Source: Myxococcales bacterium (GTDB lineage: Bacteria > Myxococcota_A > Polyangia > Palsa-1104). From it: a DNA stretch of 64,000 nt. Position 1 is the stretch's first letter. Every line of letters begins with the position of its first letter. The position numbers and the translations under genes were made by a program. Below are positions 1 to 8,999 of the stretch, in pieces. The notes beneath the pieces were generated by a model that searched no databases, had not been told where the DNA came from, and saw only the letters and a list, made by a program, of their open reading frames with translations. Location: contig JAQBQH010000266.1 in NCBI GenBank assembly GCA_028287105.1, forward strand, positions 1 to 64,000, given 5' to 3'.

Positions 1-397
1 GGTCGGCCTCGCGGCCCGCGCCGACGCCCGCGCCGCGTCGCTGTCGGGCGGCGAGCAGCAGCGCGTCGCCGTCGCCCGCGCCATCGTCGGCGAACCGGCC
101 ATCCTCCTTGGCGACGAGCCGACCGGCAACCTCGATCCGCAACGCTCGCGCGAGCTGCTCGAGCTGCTCGAGGCGATCCATCAGCGCGGCACCACGCTCG
201 TCGTCGCCACGCACGATCCCGCCGTCGTCGACTTCGGCGTCGCGCACGGTTGGCGCTGCGCCCGGCTCGTCGACGGCGAGCTGCTCGACGTCGATCTCCC
301 ACCCGCGCGTCCGGTGCGGCACGACGAAGAGACCGAAGGCTTCGGCACGCGCGAGTCTCCCGATGACACCGAGGTGATCCGTGTCGTTCGCGCGTAA
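1..397 (+). CDS. ftsE: FtsE cell-division ABC ATPase (partial, 3' end)
   Basis: C-terminal 131 residues of FtsE; the gene begins outside the window. FtsE is the cytoplasmic ATPase of the FtsEX complex, which uses ATP to switch on septal cell-wall hydrolases. Motifs in the fragment, in order: ABC signature LSGGEQQR (residues 14-21), Walker B plus D-loop GDEPTGNLD (37-45) and the H-loop His in VVATHD (His71). These motifs alone would fit any ABC ATPase. The assignment rests on the ftsX gene that follows, which starts 17 bases before this stop, as is usual for ftsE-ftsX. Confidence 0.9.
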   Translation, partial: VGLAARADARAASLSGGEQQRVAVARAIVGEPAILLGDEPTGNLDPQRSRELLELLEAIHQRGTTLVVATHDPAVVDFGVAHGWRCARLVDGELLDVDLPPARPVRHDEETEGFGTRESPDDTEVIRVVRA

Positions 398-1271
398 CCT
401 CCTGCGCGGCGTCGACGGCGCGCGCAAGAGCCCGCTCATCCAGCTCGTCGCTGTCGGCACCATCGCGCTGTCGCTCCTCCTCGTCGGCGTCGTCGAGCTG
501 GCGGCGCTCAACGTGCGGCGGCTGTCGGAGAGCTGGGGCGGCGGCGTGCAGATGACCGTCTACCTCGAGGACGGCGTCACACCGGCGCGCGCGCAGAAGG
601 TCGCCGGCGCGCTCGGCAAGCTGCCCGGCGTCGCCAGCGTGCGCGCGGTCGGCACGCACGAAGCGTGGCTGCGGCTGCAGCGCAGCCTCGGCGGCCGCGC
701 CGAGCTGCTCGACGGGGTCGAAGAGGGCTTCCTGCCGGCGTCGATCGAAGTATCGCTCAAGCCCGGCGTCGCCGAGGTCCTGCGCGCGCATCCCGCGTTC
801 GAGAAGCTGCGCCACACCGCCGGCGTCGAGGACGTCGAGCTCATGGGCGATTGGGCCAGCCGCCTGCGCGGCCTCGAGCGCCTCCTGTCGTCCGCCGGCT
901 GGTTCGTGGCCGCGCTCGTCCTCTGCGCCTGTCTCTACATCGTCGGGTCGACCATCCGCCTCGGCGTCTTCGCGCGCCGCGACGAGATCGAGATCTGGAA
1001 GCTGGTCGGCGCGACCAACGGCTTCGTCAAGGCGCCCTTCCTCGTCGAGGGCGGGCTGCAAGGCGCGCTCGGCAGCGGCGTTGCGGTGCTTCTATTGTAT
1101 GGGCTCTACCGGCTGGCCTCGCCGCGGCTCGAGTCGGTGCTCGGCAGCTGGTTGGCGGCCGGGCCACTCGGCTTCTTCACCGCGGGCCAGGTCATGATGG
1201 CGCTCGTCTGCGGCACGCTCCTCGGACTGTGCGGCTCGGCGCTGGCGCTCGGCCGTTACGTCAAAGTATGA
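381..1271 (+). CDS. ftsX: FtsX cell-division permease-like protein
   Basis: 296 residues, GTG start inside the end of ftsE. FtsX is the membrane half of FtsEX: it does not transport, but passes the ATPase state to a periplasmic hydrolase activator. Visible layout: short cytoplasmic N-terminus, first membrane helix about residues 19-43, periplasmic domain about 50-165 containing the usual predicted strands, then three further helices near 174-195, 225-247 and 268-290. The motif ARRDEIEIWKLVGATNGFV between helices 2 and 3 is typical of FtsX (RxEIxxxKLVGAT). The next gene, 16 bases downstream, is the likely periplasmic partner. Confidence 0.93.
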   Translation: MSFARNLLRGVDGARKSPLIQLVAVGTIALSLLLVGVVELAALNVRRLSESWGGGVQMTVYLEDGVTPARAQKVAGALGKLPGVASVRAVGTHEAWLRLQRSLGGRAELLDGVEEGFLPASIEVSLKPGVAEVLRAHPAFEKLRHTAGVEDVELMGDWASRLRGLERLLSSAGWFVAALVLCACLYIVGSTIRLGVFARRDEIEIWKLVGATNGFVKAPFLVEGGLQGALGSGVAVLLLYGLYRLASPRLESVLGSWLAAGPLGFFTAGQVMMALVCGTLLGLCGSALALGRYVKV

Positions 1272-1287
1272 GCGCGGGGCAGCGGGC

Positions 1288-2109
1288 GTGACGCGGGCGC
1301 TGCTCTTCCTCTCCGTCGCTCTCGTCGCTGGCGTGGCGTTCGCCGGACGTCCGCCCGAAGCGGTCGACGCCGATCGCATCGCCGCCGAGGCCGAGGTCAA
1401 AGATCTCGAGCGGCGGTCGCGCGCGCTCGAGGAGCAGCAGGCGCTGCGCCGCAGCCAGCTGAAGAAGCGGCTGCGCGCGCTCTACAAATTGTCCAATGGC
1501 GGAACGCTGCGGCTCCTCGCCGGCGCGTCTTCCGTCGAGGAGCTCGACACGCGGCGCGAATCGGTCCGCCGCGTCGTCACGCGCGATCTGGAGGAGCTGC
1601 GCTCGGTGCGTGCCGAGGCGCGAGAGCTCGACATCGAGCAGGCGCGCCGCAAGGAGGCGCTGGCGCGCGCGCTCGACTTCGGATCGCAGGTGGCGCTCGC
1701 CGATGTCGCGCCCGCCGCCGGCCTGCAGCTCAAGCAATCGGCGCTGGTGCGGCCCGTCGCCGGACCGGTCGTCGGTGCGTGGGGCGTGCATCGCGACGCC
1801 GCGCTCGGGGTCACGCTCACCCGTCGCGGCATCGAGCTGCGCACGCACGCCGCCGAGCTCATCCGTGCCCCCGCCGCCGGCCGCGTCCGCTTCGTCGGCG
1901 ACGTGCCCGGCCTCGGCCACGGCGTCGCCATCGACCACGGCGACGGCTACGTCACGCTCATCGCGCGCGTCGGCATCACCCGCTGCGCCGTCGACGACCA
2001 GGTTGGCGACGGCGACGTCATCGGCGAAGCCACCGGCCCGACGATCTACCTCGAGCTGGCGCAGGCCGGCACCCCGATAGACCCGACCCACTGGCTCTCG
2101 CGCCGCTAA
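1288..2109 (+). CDS. EnvC-like murein hydrolase activator (degenerate LytM domain)
   Basis: 273 residues with a signal peptide (cleavage near Ala19-Gly20), a long Arg/Glu-rich coiled-coil region (about 27-125) and a C-terminal LytM/M23 domain (about 150-273). In active M23 peptidases the metal ligands sit in HxxxD and HxH motifs. Here the matching segments read LTRRGIEL and IYLELAQAG, so the zinc ligands appear to be lost. A coiled coil plus dead LytM domain encoded next to ftsEX is the architecture of EnvC, which is recruited by FtsX and activates amidases. Inference: periplasmic activator of a septal N-acetylmuramoyl-L-alanine amidase that is not encoded in this window. Confidence 0.8.
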   Translation: MTRALLFLSVALVAGVAFAGRPPEAVDADRIAAEAEVKDLERRSRALEEQQALRRSQLKKRLRALYKLSNGGTLRLLAGASSVEELDTRRESVRRVVTRDLEELRSVRAEARELDIEQARRKEALARALDFGSQVALADVAPAAGLQLKQSALVRPVAGPVVGAWGVHRDAALGVTLTRRGIELRTHAAELIRAPAAGRVRFVGDVPGLGHGVAIDHGDGYVTLIARVGITRCAVDDQVGDGDVIGEATGPTIYLELAQAGTPIDPTHWLSRR

Positions 2110-2116
2110 GCGGTGG

Positions 2117-2920
2117 CTAGAAGCGGAGCGCGTAGCCCGCGGTTCCGCGCCAGCTGGCGCCGACGGTGCGGTCGCTCTCGATGAGCACGCCGAAGTCGAG
2201 CGGGCGCAGGCGTAGGTCGCCGGGGCCGAGGGTCCAGCCGACGCCGGCGTCGAAGTGCAGCGCCGCCGCCGAGCGGAAGCCGCGGTAGCTGTCGACGAGG
2301 AAGCCGATGGCGACGGTTCCGAAGACGCTCAGGCGGCGCCAGATCACGCGGCGCTCCTCGACGCCCACGAGCAGGTTCTCGCTGAAGATCGTCGAGAGCA
2401 GGCCGTCCGCGGTGACGACGGCGCGACTCACCAGCGACTCGGCGAGGAGCACGACGTCGAGGCCGAGGCGATTGGATACGGCGACGCCCAGCTCGAGGGT
2501 GCCGAGGAAGGCCGCCTGGCGCGTGGCGCTGGTGATCGGCACGTTGACCCCCGCCTCGACGTCGACCAGGAACCATCGGCCGCGCGGCTTGTGCGCAACC
2601 GGGGCCGATGTGGGTGCCGCAGCCGCTGAGGCGGGCGCCGTCGCGCCGGCCGGTGCGCTCGCGCTTCCCGTCGCTGGCGCCGCCCCCGGCTGGCGAGGGC
2701 AGCGGCGCATGATGTCGAAGGCGTCGGGGCTCGGACTGGCCGTCGCCGCGAGATACTGATCCAAATGTGCCAGCGCCTCCGTACAATGTCCCAGTTGGGC
2801 CTCCGCCAGCGCCATCCCGAGGATGCGCTCCGGCGCGTCGGCCCGCTCGGCCGCGTTGGCCGAGGAAGACGAAGGCGAGACCGCGACGAACATCACGAGA
2901 AGGCTGATTGCTGCGCGCAT
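2117..2920 (-). CDS. Predicted outer-membrane beta-barrel protein
   Basis: 267 residues; not assigned to a named family. N-terminal signal peptide (about 1-23), a short helical stretch resembling one TPR-like unit (about 30-70), an Ala/Pro/Ser-rich linker (75-110), then alternating hydrophobic strands to the C-terminus, which ends in Tyr-Ala-Leu-Arg-Phe. A terminal aromatic residue preceded by alternating hydrophobics is the BAM recognition signature of outer-membrane proteins. It converges with the EnvC-like gene (7 bases apart) and is divergent from the S41 protease gene. Confidence 0.65.
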   Translation of the reverse strand: MRAAISLLVMFVAVSPSSSSANAAERADAPERILGMALAEAQLGHCTEALAHLDQYLAATASPSPDAFDIMRRCPRQPGAAPATGSASAPAGATAPASAAAAPTSAPVAHKPRGRWFLVDVEAGVNVPITSATRQAAFLGTLELGVAVSNRLGLDVVLLAESLVSRAVVTADGLLSTIFSENLLVGVEERRVIWRRLSVFGTVAIGFLVDSYRGFRSAAALHFDAGVGWTLGPGDLRLRPLDFGVLIESDRTVGASWRGTAGYALRF

Positions 2921-2936
2921 GGCAACGGGCTATCAT
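2908..2936 (+). promoter_or_regulatory. Probable sigma-70-type promoter of the S41 protease gene
   Basis: TTGCTG (2908-2913), a 17-base spacer, then TATCAT (2931-2936), five of six matches to the -10 consensus. The predicted start lies near 2943, giving a 5' leader of about 35 bases to the ATG at 2978. The -35 element overlaps the first codons of the divergent outer-membrane protein gene. Confidence 0.4.
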
Positions 2937-2977
2937 AAAGGGTCCGCGACATGCGCACACCCAATCCAGGAGGTTTC

Positions 2978-4378
2978 ATGCGCCGGCCGCGCTCCACCGC
3001 CTTCGTTCTAGTGGTTTCCGTGCTTTCCACGTTCATGGGCGTCGCCGTCGTCGGCGGCGTGGCCACCGCGCTTCCGAAGAAGTACAGCCCGTATCACAAG
3101 CTGAACATCTTCACGCGCGTGCTCTCCTACGTAGAGAACAACTACGTCGAGAACGTGGACCAGGACGAGCTCATCTATGGTGCCATTCGCGGCATGCTGG
3201 AGACGCTCGATCCACACACCAGCTTCCTCAAGCCCGACCAGTATCGGGAGATGAAGATCGACACCTCGGGTCAGTTCGGCGGCGTCGGCATCGAGGTCGA
3301 GATGCGCCCCGCCAGCGACGGGACGAAGGAAAACGTCCTGACCGTGATGTCGGCCATCGAGGGCACCCCGGCGGCCAAGGCCGGGCTGGCGACGGGCGAT
3401 CAGATCATCCGCATCGACGACCAGCCGACCCATGCCATCCGCATGGACGACGCGGTCCAGAAGATGCGCGGCAAGAAGGGCTCGCCCGTCTCGCTGGCGG
3501 TCATCCGGCCCGGTTCCAAGGGTTGGAAGGAGCCGCGGGTCTACAACCTGTTGCGCGAGATCATCAAGATCGACAACGTCGTCGCCAAGACGCTGGAGCC
3601 GGGCTACGGCTACGTGCGCTTGAAGCAGTTCAGCGAAAATTCGGATCGCGACATGGAAAGTGCGCTGGATCGCCTGGAGAAAGAGTCGCCGGGCGGTAAG
3701 CTGCGCGGACTCGTGCTCGATCTGCGCAACAATCCAGGCGGCCTTCTCGATCAAGCGGTGCGTATCGCCGACGAGTTCATCGACGCGGGTCTCATCGTCC
3801 GCACCGAGGGCAAGGGGGGTCGCATCATCGACGAGGAGAAGGCGCATTCGCGCGGCACGCGCCTCGGCTTCCCGATTGTCGTCCTGGTCAACGGCGGGTC
3901 GGCGTCAGCGTCGGAGATCGTCGCCGGCGCGCTGCAGGATCACGGTCGCGCCGCCATCATGGGCACGCAGACCTTCGGCAAGGGGTCGGTGCAGACGGTC
4001 ATCGAGCTGGACGACGGCTCGGCGCTCAAGCTGACCATCGCGCGCTACTACACGCCGTCGGGCAAGTCGATCCAGGAGCACGGGATCAACCCGGACATCG
4101 TGGTCGAGCAGGTCAAGCTTGCCGATATGAAGCCGCAGCACGGTGACGAGCCGCAGCAGAAGGAGCGCGATCTGCAGGGCCATCTGCGCAACCTGCAAGA
4201 CGCCGTTCGCCAGGGGGTGGTGACCGCCAAGGGGAAGACTCCGGCCATTACGGCGGCGTACACGTCGATCGGTGACGACTTCCAGCTCAAGACGGCGTAC
4301 GATCAGTTGAAGGCATGGAACATCTTCGCGCGACCCGGTCAGATCGGAATCCCGGGCGACAAAACGGCGGGCCGCTAA
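2978..4378 (+). CDS. S41 carboxy-terminal processing protease (CtpA family)
   Basis: 466 residues from the ATG at 2978, chosen because AGGAGG lies at 2968-2973; an in-frame ATG at 2951 would precede this site. Order: signal/anchor helix (about 6-30), N-terminal helical region, PDZ domain (about 95-180, GVGIEVEM through KMRGKKGSPV), then the S41 core. The Ser of the SASASE motif (about 308-313) and the Lys of FGKGSVQ (about 335) form the Ser-Lys dyad of the family. Such periplasmic proteases trim C-termini of envelope proteins. The C-terminal extension after about residue 390 is charged and helical. Confidence 0.92.
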   Translation: MRRPRSTAFVLVVSVLSTFMGVAVVGGVATALPKKYSPYHKLNIFTRVLSYVENNYVENVDQDELIYGAIRGMLETLDPHTSFLKPDQYREMKIDTSGQFGGVGIEVEMRPASDGTKENVLTVMSAIEGTPAAKAGLATGDQIIRIDDQPTHAIRMDDAVQKMRGKKGSPVSLAVIRPGSKGWKEPRVYNLLREIIKIDNVVAKTLEPGYGYVRLKQFSENSDRDMESALDRLEKESPGGKLRGLVLDLRNNPGGLLDQAVRIADEFIDAGLIVRTEGKGGRIIDEEKAHSRGTRLGFPIVVLVNGGSASASEIVAGALQDHGRAAIMGTQTFGKGSVQTVIELDDGSALKLTIARYYTPSGKSIQEHGINPDIVVEQVKLADMKPQHGDEPQQKERDLQGHLRNLQDAVRQGVVTAKGKTPAITAAYTSIGDDFQLKTAYDQLKAWNIFARPGQIGIPGDKTAGR

Positions 4379-4382
4379 GGTG

Positions 4383-4411
4383 TTGACGATAACCTGGCGA
4401 ACAAATAAACT
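4383..4411 (+). promoter_or_regulatory. Probable sigma-70-type promoter of the FHA-TPR gene
   Basis: TTGACG (4383-4388), 17-base spacer, TAAACT (4406-4411), in an AT-rich island between the S41 protease stop (4378) and the FHA gene start (4452). Five of six matches at -35 and four of six at -10; the predicted leader is about 35 bases. Confidence 0.5.
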
Positions 4412-4451
4412 GTTTTACGCCATTCTGTAGTCACGACCGTCGCGGACGAGC

Positions 4452-6251
4452 ATGTATAAGCTCATCATAGAGGACGACGAAGGAAAGACGACCGTCGTCC
4501 CCCTCATTCGCGACGAAATCACAATCGGGCGCAAAGAGGGGAACACGATCCGGCTCACAGAGCGGAACGTGTCGCGTCGTCACGCCAAGCTCCTCAAATC
4601 AAACGGCAGCGTCTTCATCGAGGACCTGACCTCGTACAACGGCATCAAGGTGAACGGCGATCGCATCGCCGGGCGCGCGCCGGTGAACGAGGGCGATCGC
4701 ATCCAGATCGGCGACTACCAGCTGGCGCTCAAGCTCGACAAGGCGACCAACGTCTCGGGCTCGGCCGCGGCCGCGCCGGCCATCCCGTCGGGTGCGCCGG
4801 CCGCCGAGATGGGCGAGCAGAAGACGACGCCGTTCATCAAGGAGAACGGCGCCGCCCCGGCCAGCATCCTCGATCTCGCGCCGACGGTGCAGACGTCGAT
4901 TGTGCCGACGACGCCGCCGGTCTCGGGCAATCAGGAAGCGCCGGCACGGCTCGTGGTCGTGTCGTCGAATTTCGCCGGACAGGAGTTCGTCCTCGACAAG
5001 GCGGCGGTGGTCATCGGCCGCACCGACGAGAACGACGTCGTCATCAACCATCGGTCGATCTCGCGGCATCACGCCAAGATCGTTCGCGAGAACGGCCACC
5101 ATCACATCGTCGATCTGCAGAGCGCCAACGGCGTGCGGGTCAACGGCGAGGAGTACGGCAAGGTCGAGCTGCGCAAGGGCGACCACGTCGACCTCGGGCA
5201 CGTGCGGCTGCGTTTCGTCTCGCCGGGCGAAGACTTCATTTTCGATCGCGACGCGCAGGTCGTCGACGTTTCGGGCACGAAGAAGTCGCGCGCGGGATTG
5301 CTCGCAGTGCTGGCGCTGGTGCTCGTCGCGCTCGCCGGCGGCGCGTTCGTGCTGGTCAAGATGACGCAGAAGTCGTCGAACGGCGGCAGCGGCGAGGCCG
5401 TTCGTCCGTCGGGCGATACCGAGAGCGCGGTCGCGCGCCTGTTGGTCGACGCCGATCGGGCGATGAAGTCCGAAGACTGGGAGGGCGCCATCGTCAAATG
5501 CGACGAGGCGCTCAAGCTCGATCCGGCGCAGGAGCTGGCGCGTGACAAGCGGCAGCGGGCCGAGGCCGAGCGGAAGAATCGCCAGGCGTACAACAGCTTC
5601 GTCAAGGCTGCCGACGGCAGCCCGGCCGATTACGACTCGGCGGCCGCGAGCTACGCCGAGGTCGCTGAGGATTCGGTCTATCGTCAGAAGGGCTCCGAGC
5701 GCTACGCGCAGGTGAAGAAGCAGTACCTGCGCGGGCACCTCGATTCGGCGAAGCGCGCCAAGGCCGCCAACAAGTGCGAGGAGGCGCGCCAGCACGTGGA
5801 GGCCGCGCTCACCGTCGACGAGGGCAACGTCGAGGCGCAGGAGATCTTGAAGACCTGCGGCGCCGTGGTGAAGCCGGTGGTCAAGCCGGCCGTCACGCCC
5901 GAGCGCAAGCCGCGCCCCGAGAAGAACCCGGTCGTCGCAGCGACGCCGGCGGCGAAGGTGAAAGAGAAGCCGCCGACCGAGGAGCCGCCGCCGTCACAGC
6001 CGAATCCGATGGCGGAGAAGCTGTTGCAGGACGCGCAGGACGCGTACGTGCACGGCCAGTACGCCAACGCCATCGAGACCGCGAAGAAGGCGTCGAAGTC
6101 GGAGCCGCTCAAGGCGTGGCGCATCATCGGCGCCGCCAGCTGCTTCTTGAAGGATCGCAGCGGTGCGCTGCAGGCGTGGAACAAGCTCGGCCCGCAGGAG
6201 CGCTCGTTCTTGAAGTACGTGTGCTCGCGCAACGCGATCACCGTCCCGTAA
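4452..6251 (+). CDS. Membrane protein with two FHA domains and periplasmic TPR-like repeats
   Basis: 599 residues. Two forkhead-associated domains, which bind phosphothreonine peptides, lie at about 23-88 (IGRKEGN, SRRHAKL) and 184-250 (IGRTDEND, SRHHAKI); both keep the conserved Gly-Arg and Ser-Arg-x-His residues. A Pro/Ala-rich linker separates them. A single membrane helix follows near 276-302 (AGLLAVLALVLVALAGG), then TPR-like helical repeats (about 320-470), a Lys/Pro-rich linker and a last TPR unit. The N-terminal FHA part should be cytoplasmic and the TPR part periplasmic. Inference: adaptor linking Ser/Thr kinase signalling to an envelope process. No kinase gene lies nearby. Confidence 0.85.
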   Translation: MYKLIIEDDEGKTTVVPLIRDEITIGRKEGNTIRLTERNVSRRHAKLLKSNGSVFIEDLTSYNGIKVNGDRIAGRAPVNEGDRIQIGDYQLALKLDKATNVSGSAAAAPAIPSGAPAAEMGEQKTTPFIKENGAAPASILDLAPTVQTSIVPTTPPVSGNQEAPARLVVVSSNFAGQEFVLDKAAVVIGRTDENDVVINHRSISRHHAKIVRENGHHHIVDLQSANGVRVNGEEYGKVELRKGDHVDLGHVRLRFVSPGEDFIFDRDAQVVDVSGTKKSRAGLLAVLALVLVALAGGAFVLVKMTQKSSNGGSGEAVRPSGDTESAVARLLVDADRAMKSEDWEGAIVKCDEALKLDPAQELARDKRQRAEAERKNRQAYNSFVKAADGSPADYDSAAASYAEVAEDSVYRQKGSERYAQVKKQYLRGHLDSAKRAKAANKCEEARQHVEAALTVDEGNVEAQEILKTCGAVVKPVVKPAVTPERKPRPEKNPVVAATPAAKVKEKPPTEEPPPSQPNPMAEKLLQDAQDAYVHGQYANAIETAKKASKSEPLKAWRIIGAASCFLKDRSGALQAWNKLGPQERSFLKYVCSRNAITVP

Positions 6252-6331
6252 TTCCGCTCCGATCCAGCTCGGACCGATCCACACACACCGCTCGATCGTA
6301 ATCAAAGGGCAACTCCCTACGGAGGAACCCC

Positions 6332-7039
6332 ATGAGAACGAAGTTGGTATTGGCTGCAGCCGTCTGGCTGCTGTCGACGCCGTCGTACGCGGCGGACCAT
6401 CAGGATGGTCCCGCAGCGACGGCATCACCGGCAGCCGACATCACCGACGTATTCGCGTGGATGTCGGCAGACCACACGAAGATGTACCTGGTGATGGACG
6501 TTTTTCCGGCCGCGACGACGGCGGCGAAGTTCGACACGAACGTCCTGTACGTGTTCCACGCGACGTCGAAGGCGAGCATCCTGGCGACGACCGGCAGCTC
6601 GGTCGACGTCATCTGCAAGTTCGACGCGGCGCAGGCGATCTCGTGTTGGGCGGCTGACGAGCTCGTCACCGGCGCCACCGCGGGCGCGCCGACGACGGGG
6701 ATCGCCTCCGCGAGCGGCAAGCTCAAGGTCTGGGCCGGGCTGCGCGACGACCCGTTCTTCTTCAACCTGGACGGCTTCAAGAAGCTGGTGACGACGGTGA
6801 AGGGAGCCGCCGGCGCGCTGTTGCCGACGGTGGACGCGAGCGGCTGTCCCAAGGTCGATTCGATGACCTCGGGCGTCCTCGTGAATCAGCTCAAGCAGGA
6901 TCCGAACGGCGGCGCGCCGGTCGACCATTTCGCCGGGCTCAACGTGCTGGCGCTGGTGGTCTCGATCGATGCGTCGCTGTTGACCAAGGGCGGCCCGATC
7001 GTGGGCGTCTGGGCCAGCACCAACAAGCCGGGCCAGTAA
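6332..7039 (+). CDS. DUF4331-like secreted protein, N-terminal half
   Basis: 235 residues with a signal peptide (cleavage near Ala20-Ala21, SYAADHQDG), preceded by a strong GGAGGA site. The mature start DHQDGPAATASPAADITDVFAWMS matches the opening of DUF4331 proteins (typically ...REAP...DNTDVYAF...), and the central part keeps the beta-rich hydrophobic pattern. It is about half the usual family length. The C-terminal part of the family pattern appears in the next gene, 13 bases downstream. Function of DUF4331 is unknown; the protein is predicted to be periplasmic or extracellular. Confidence 0.7.
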   Translation: MRTKLVLAAAVWLLSTPSYAADHQDGPAATASPAADITDVFAWMSADHTKMYLVMDVFPAATTAAKFDTNVLYVFHATSKASILATTGSSVDVICKFDAAQAISCWAADELVTGATAGAPTTGIASASGKLKVWAGLRDDPFFFNLDGFKKLVTTVKGAAGALLPTVDASGCPKVDSMTSGVLVNQLKQDPNGGAPVDHFAGLNVLALVVSIDASLLTKGGPIVGVWASTNKPGQ

Positions 7040-7052
7040 GGAGGAGCCGATC

Positions 7053-7715
7053 ATGAAACGTCTATTGGTAGTGTTTGCGATGTGCAGCGCGGCTCCGCTC
7101 GTCGGTGGCTGCGGTGATGACAGCGGCAGCGGAACGCCGGACATGTCGACGGCGGGAAATCCGGCGCCCAAGCTGGGCGCGCAGATCGATCGTATGGGGC
7201 GGCCGGCGATCAACACGGCGCTGACCGATCCGTTCGGCCTGACGCCGAACACGACGACCGACGACTTCAAGAACAGCTACAACGCGGAGACCAACCCGGC
7301 GATGTGGCAGTCGAAGTTCAAGACGTCGATCGAGCAGAACCTGGCCATTCTCGACTCGGCCGACACGGTCTGCGGCAACTCGGTCGGCGTGATGGGCGAC
7401 GGTACCGACGGCGGCAATCGGTATGACTTCATCGCCGGCGTGTTGGCCGACGACGAGCTCTACGTCAACAGCGCATCGGGGTCGTGCGGCCTGTATCTGG
7501 CGGTGGAAGCGTCGGCGCTCGGGTTGGGCGCGGCGGCGGCGGATTGCGGCGGGCGCACGCCGCTCGAGGACACCATCGACGAGAGCTACACGCTCCTGAC
7601 GGCCGGTGTGAACGCGTACCTCGGCAACATGAAGGCCGTCACCGATGGGATCGATGCCAACGACAAGGCGGGGGTGTCGGCTACCGACTTCCCGTTCTTG
7701 ACGGCGCCGAACTGA
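7053..7715 (+). CDS. DUF4331-like lipoprotein, C-terminal half
   Basis: 220 residues. Lipoprotein signal peptide with lipobox LVGGC (Cys about residue 20), behind an AGGAGGAG ribosome-binding site. The segment QIDRMGRPAINTALTDPFG resembles the late conserved block of DUF4331 proteins (Q-x-SRMGNPLxNE...), followed by a region where long family members continue. With the preceding gene it looks like one DUF4331 chain split into a soluble piece and a lipid-anchored piece. Cotranscription is likely: the preceding gene is 13 bases away and the next start follows 2 bases after this stop. Confidence 0.65.
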   Translation: MKRLLVVFAMCSAAPLVGGCGDDSGSGTPDMSTAGNPAPKLGAQIDRMGRPAINTALTDPFGLTPNTTTDDFKNSYNAETNPAMWQSKFKTSIEQNLAILDSADTVCGNSVGVMGDGTDGGNRYDFIAGVLADDELYVNSASGSCGLYLAVEASALGLGAAAADCGGRTPLEDTIDESYTLLTAGVNAYLGNMKAVTDGIDANDKAGVSATDFPFLTAPN

Positions 7716-7717
7716 AG

Positions 7718-8983
7718 ATGCGGCCGCTGGCGTACCTCGCGGTGGTCGCGCTGGCGGTCGTGGCGTGCAGTCGCTCCGACGGAGAACCCGCGGCGCGGTC
7801 CGGCGCGGTGGGCTCTCCGGCCGGTGCGGCGGCGAGCGAGGCGAATCGCACGATCACGACGGATCCGGGAATCGCGGTCGGCAATCTCGACGCGCAGATC
7901 GAAGGCTGGGAGCAGGCGCGGGCGCGGCGACCGAACACGATCGACTGGTGGCTGCAGCTCTCGGGGGCGTACGGCGCGCGCGGGCGCAACCTCGGTCGCA
8001 TCGCCGACTACGAGACGGCCCTGGCGCTGGCGCAAGAGGCGGTGAAGCGCTGGCCCGAGGACGCCGATGCGCGATTGGCGCGGGCGGCGGCGCGTGCGAC
8101 GTTCCACCAGTTTGCCGACGCGGCGCGCGATCTGGATGCGGCGGCAACGCGCGGCGCGGCGCCCGCGAAGATCGACGAAGCGCGGGCGGCGCTGGCGTCG
8201 GCGACGGGGCGCGAGGTCGAAGCGCTGGCGGTGCGCGCGCGGTTGGCGACGGAGCGGCAGGATCTGCCGACGCTGGCGGCGGAGGCGATGTCGCTGGCGG
8301 CGCTGGGGCGCGATCGCGAGTCGGAAGAGAAGTTCGCTGCGGCCGAGGCGCACTATCGCGACGTCAGCCCGTTTCCCGTGGCGACGCTCTACTTCCAGGA
8401 GGGGCTGGTCGAGGAGCGGCGCGGGCGGCCGGCGAGCGCGCGCGAGCGTTACGAGGCGGCGCGGGCGCGGCTGCCGCAACACGCGCAAGCGACGGCGCAC
8501 CTGGCGGCGCTGATGGCGCTGTCGGGACAAAGGGCGGAGGCGGCGGCGCTGTTGCGGCCGCTGGCGGCGTCGAGCGACGATCCCGAGTACGCGGGGGCGC
8601 TGGCCGCGCTCGTCGCCGGCGACGAGGCGAAGCGGCTGCGCGCGACCGCGGCGAAGCGTTACGACGAGCTCTTGGCGCGGCATCCCGAGGCCTTCCTCGA
8701 TCACGCGGCGCGGTTCTGGCTCGGCGCGGGCGGCGATGCGTCGCGAGCGCGCGGCTTGGCCGAGCGCAACTTGATCTTGCGGCCGACGGCGGACGCGTTC
8801 GCGCTCGCTATCGAAGCGGCGCTGGCCGACGGTCGCGCGGTCAAGGCGTGCGGGTTTGCCGATCGCGCGCGCGCGCTGCCGGCGGCGCCGTCGGCGTTGC
8901 AGCTGGCGGCGCACCGCGCGTACAAGGCGTGCTCGCGCGATCGTCAGGCCGACGAAGCGTTGGCGGCGGCGGGCGGCGGGTAG
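7718..8983 (+). CDS. TPR-repeat lipoprotein
   Basis: 421 residues from ATG 7718, which lies two bases after the previous stop and opens directly into a lipoprotein signal peptide (VALAVVACSRS, Cys near residue 16). The mature protein is almost wholly Ala/Arg/Glu-rich helix pairs with the TPR spacing (for example AxxxxxALxLAQEAVKRWPEDADARLARAAA), giving roughly eight to ten units. TPR proteins are scaffolds. Here the position after the DUF4331 pair suggests an envelope assembly or export accessory for those proteins. No catalytic motif is visible. Confidence 0.75.
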   Translation: MRPLAYLAVVALAVVACSRSDGEPAARSGAVGSPAGAAASEANRTITTDPGIAVGNLDAQIEGWEQARARRPNTIDWWLQLSGAYGARGRNLGRIADYETALALAQEAVKRWPEDADARLARAAARATFHQFADAARDLDAAATRGAAPAKIDEARAALASATGREVEALAVRARLATERQDLPTLAAEAMSLAALGRDRESEEKFAAAEAHYRDVSPFPVATLYFQEGLVEERRGRPASARERYEAARARLPQHAQATAHLAALMALSGQRAEAAALLRPLAASSDDPEYAGALAALVAGDEAKRLRATAAKRYDELLARHPEAFLDHAARFWLGAGGDASRARGLAERNLILRPTADAFALAIEAALADGRAVKACGFADRARALPAAPSALQLAAHRAYKACSRDRQADEALAAAGGG

Positions 8984-8999
8984 CTTCCGTCGCAGCTCG

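Noticed and set aside
2951-2977. Upstream ATG as start of the S41 protease
   Set aside because: The AGGAGG site lies between this ATG and the one at 2978, so the downstream start is favoured.
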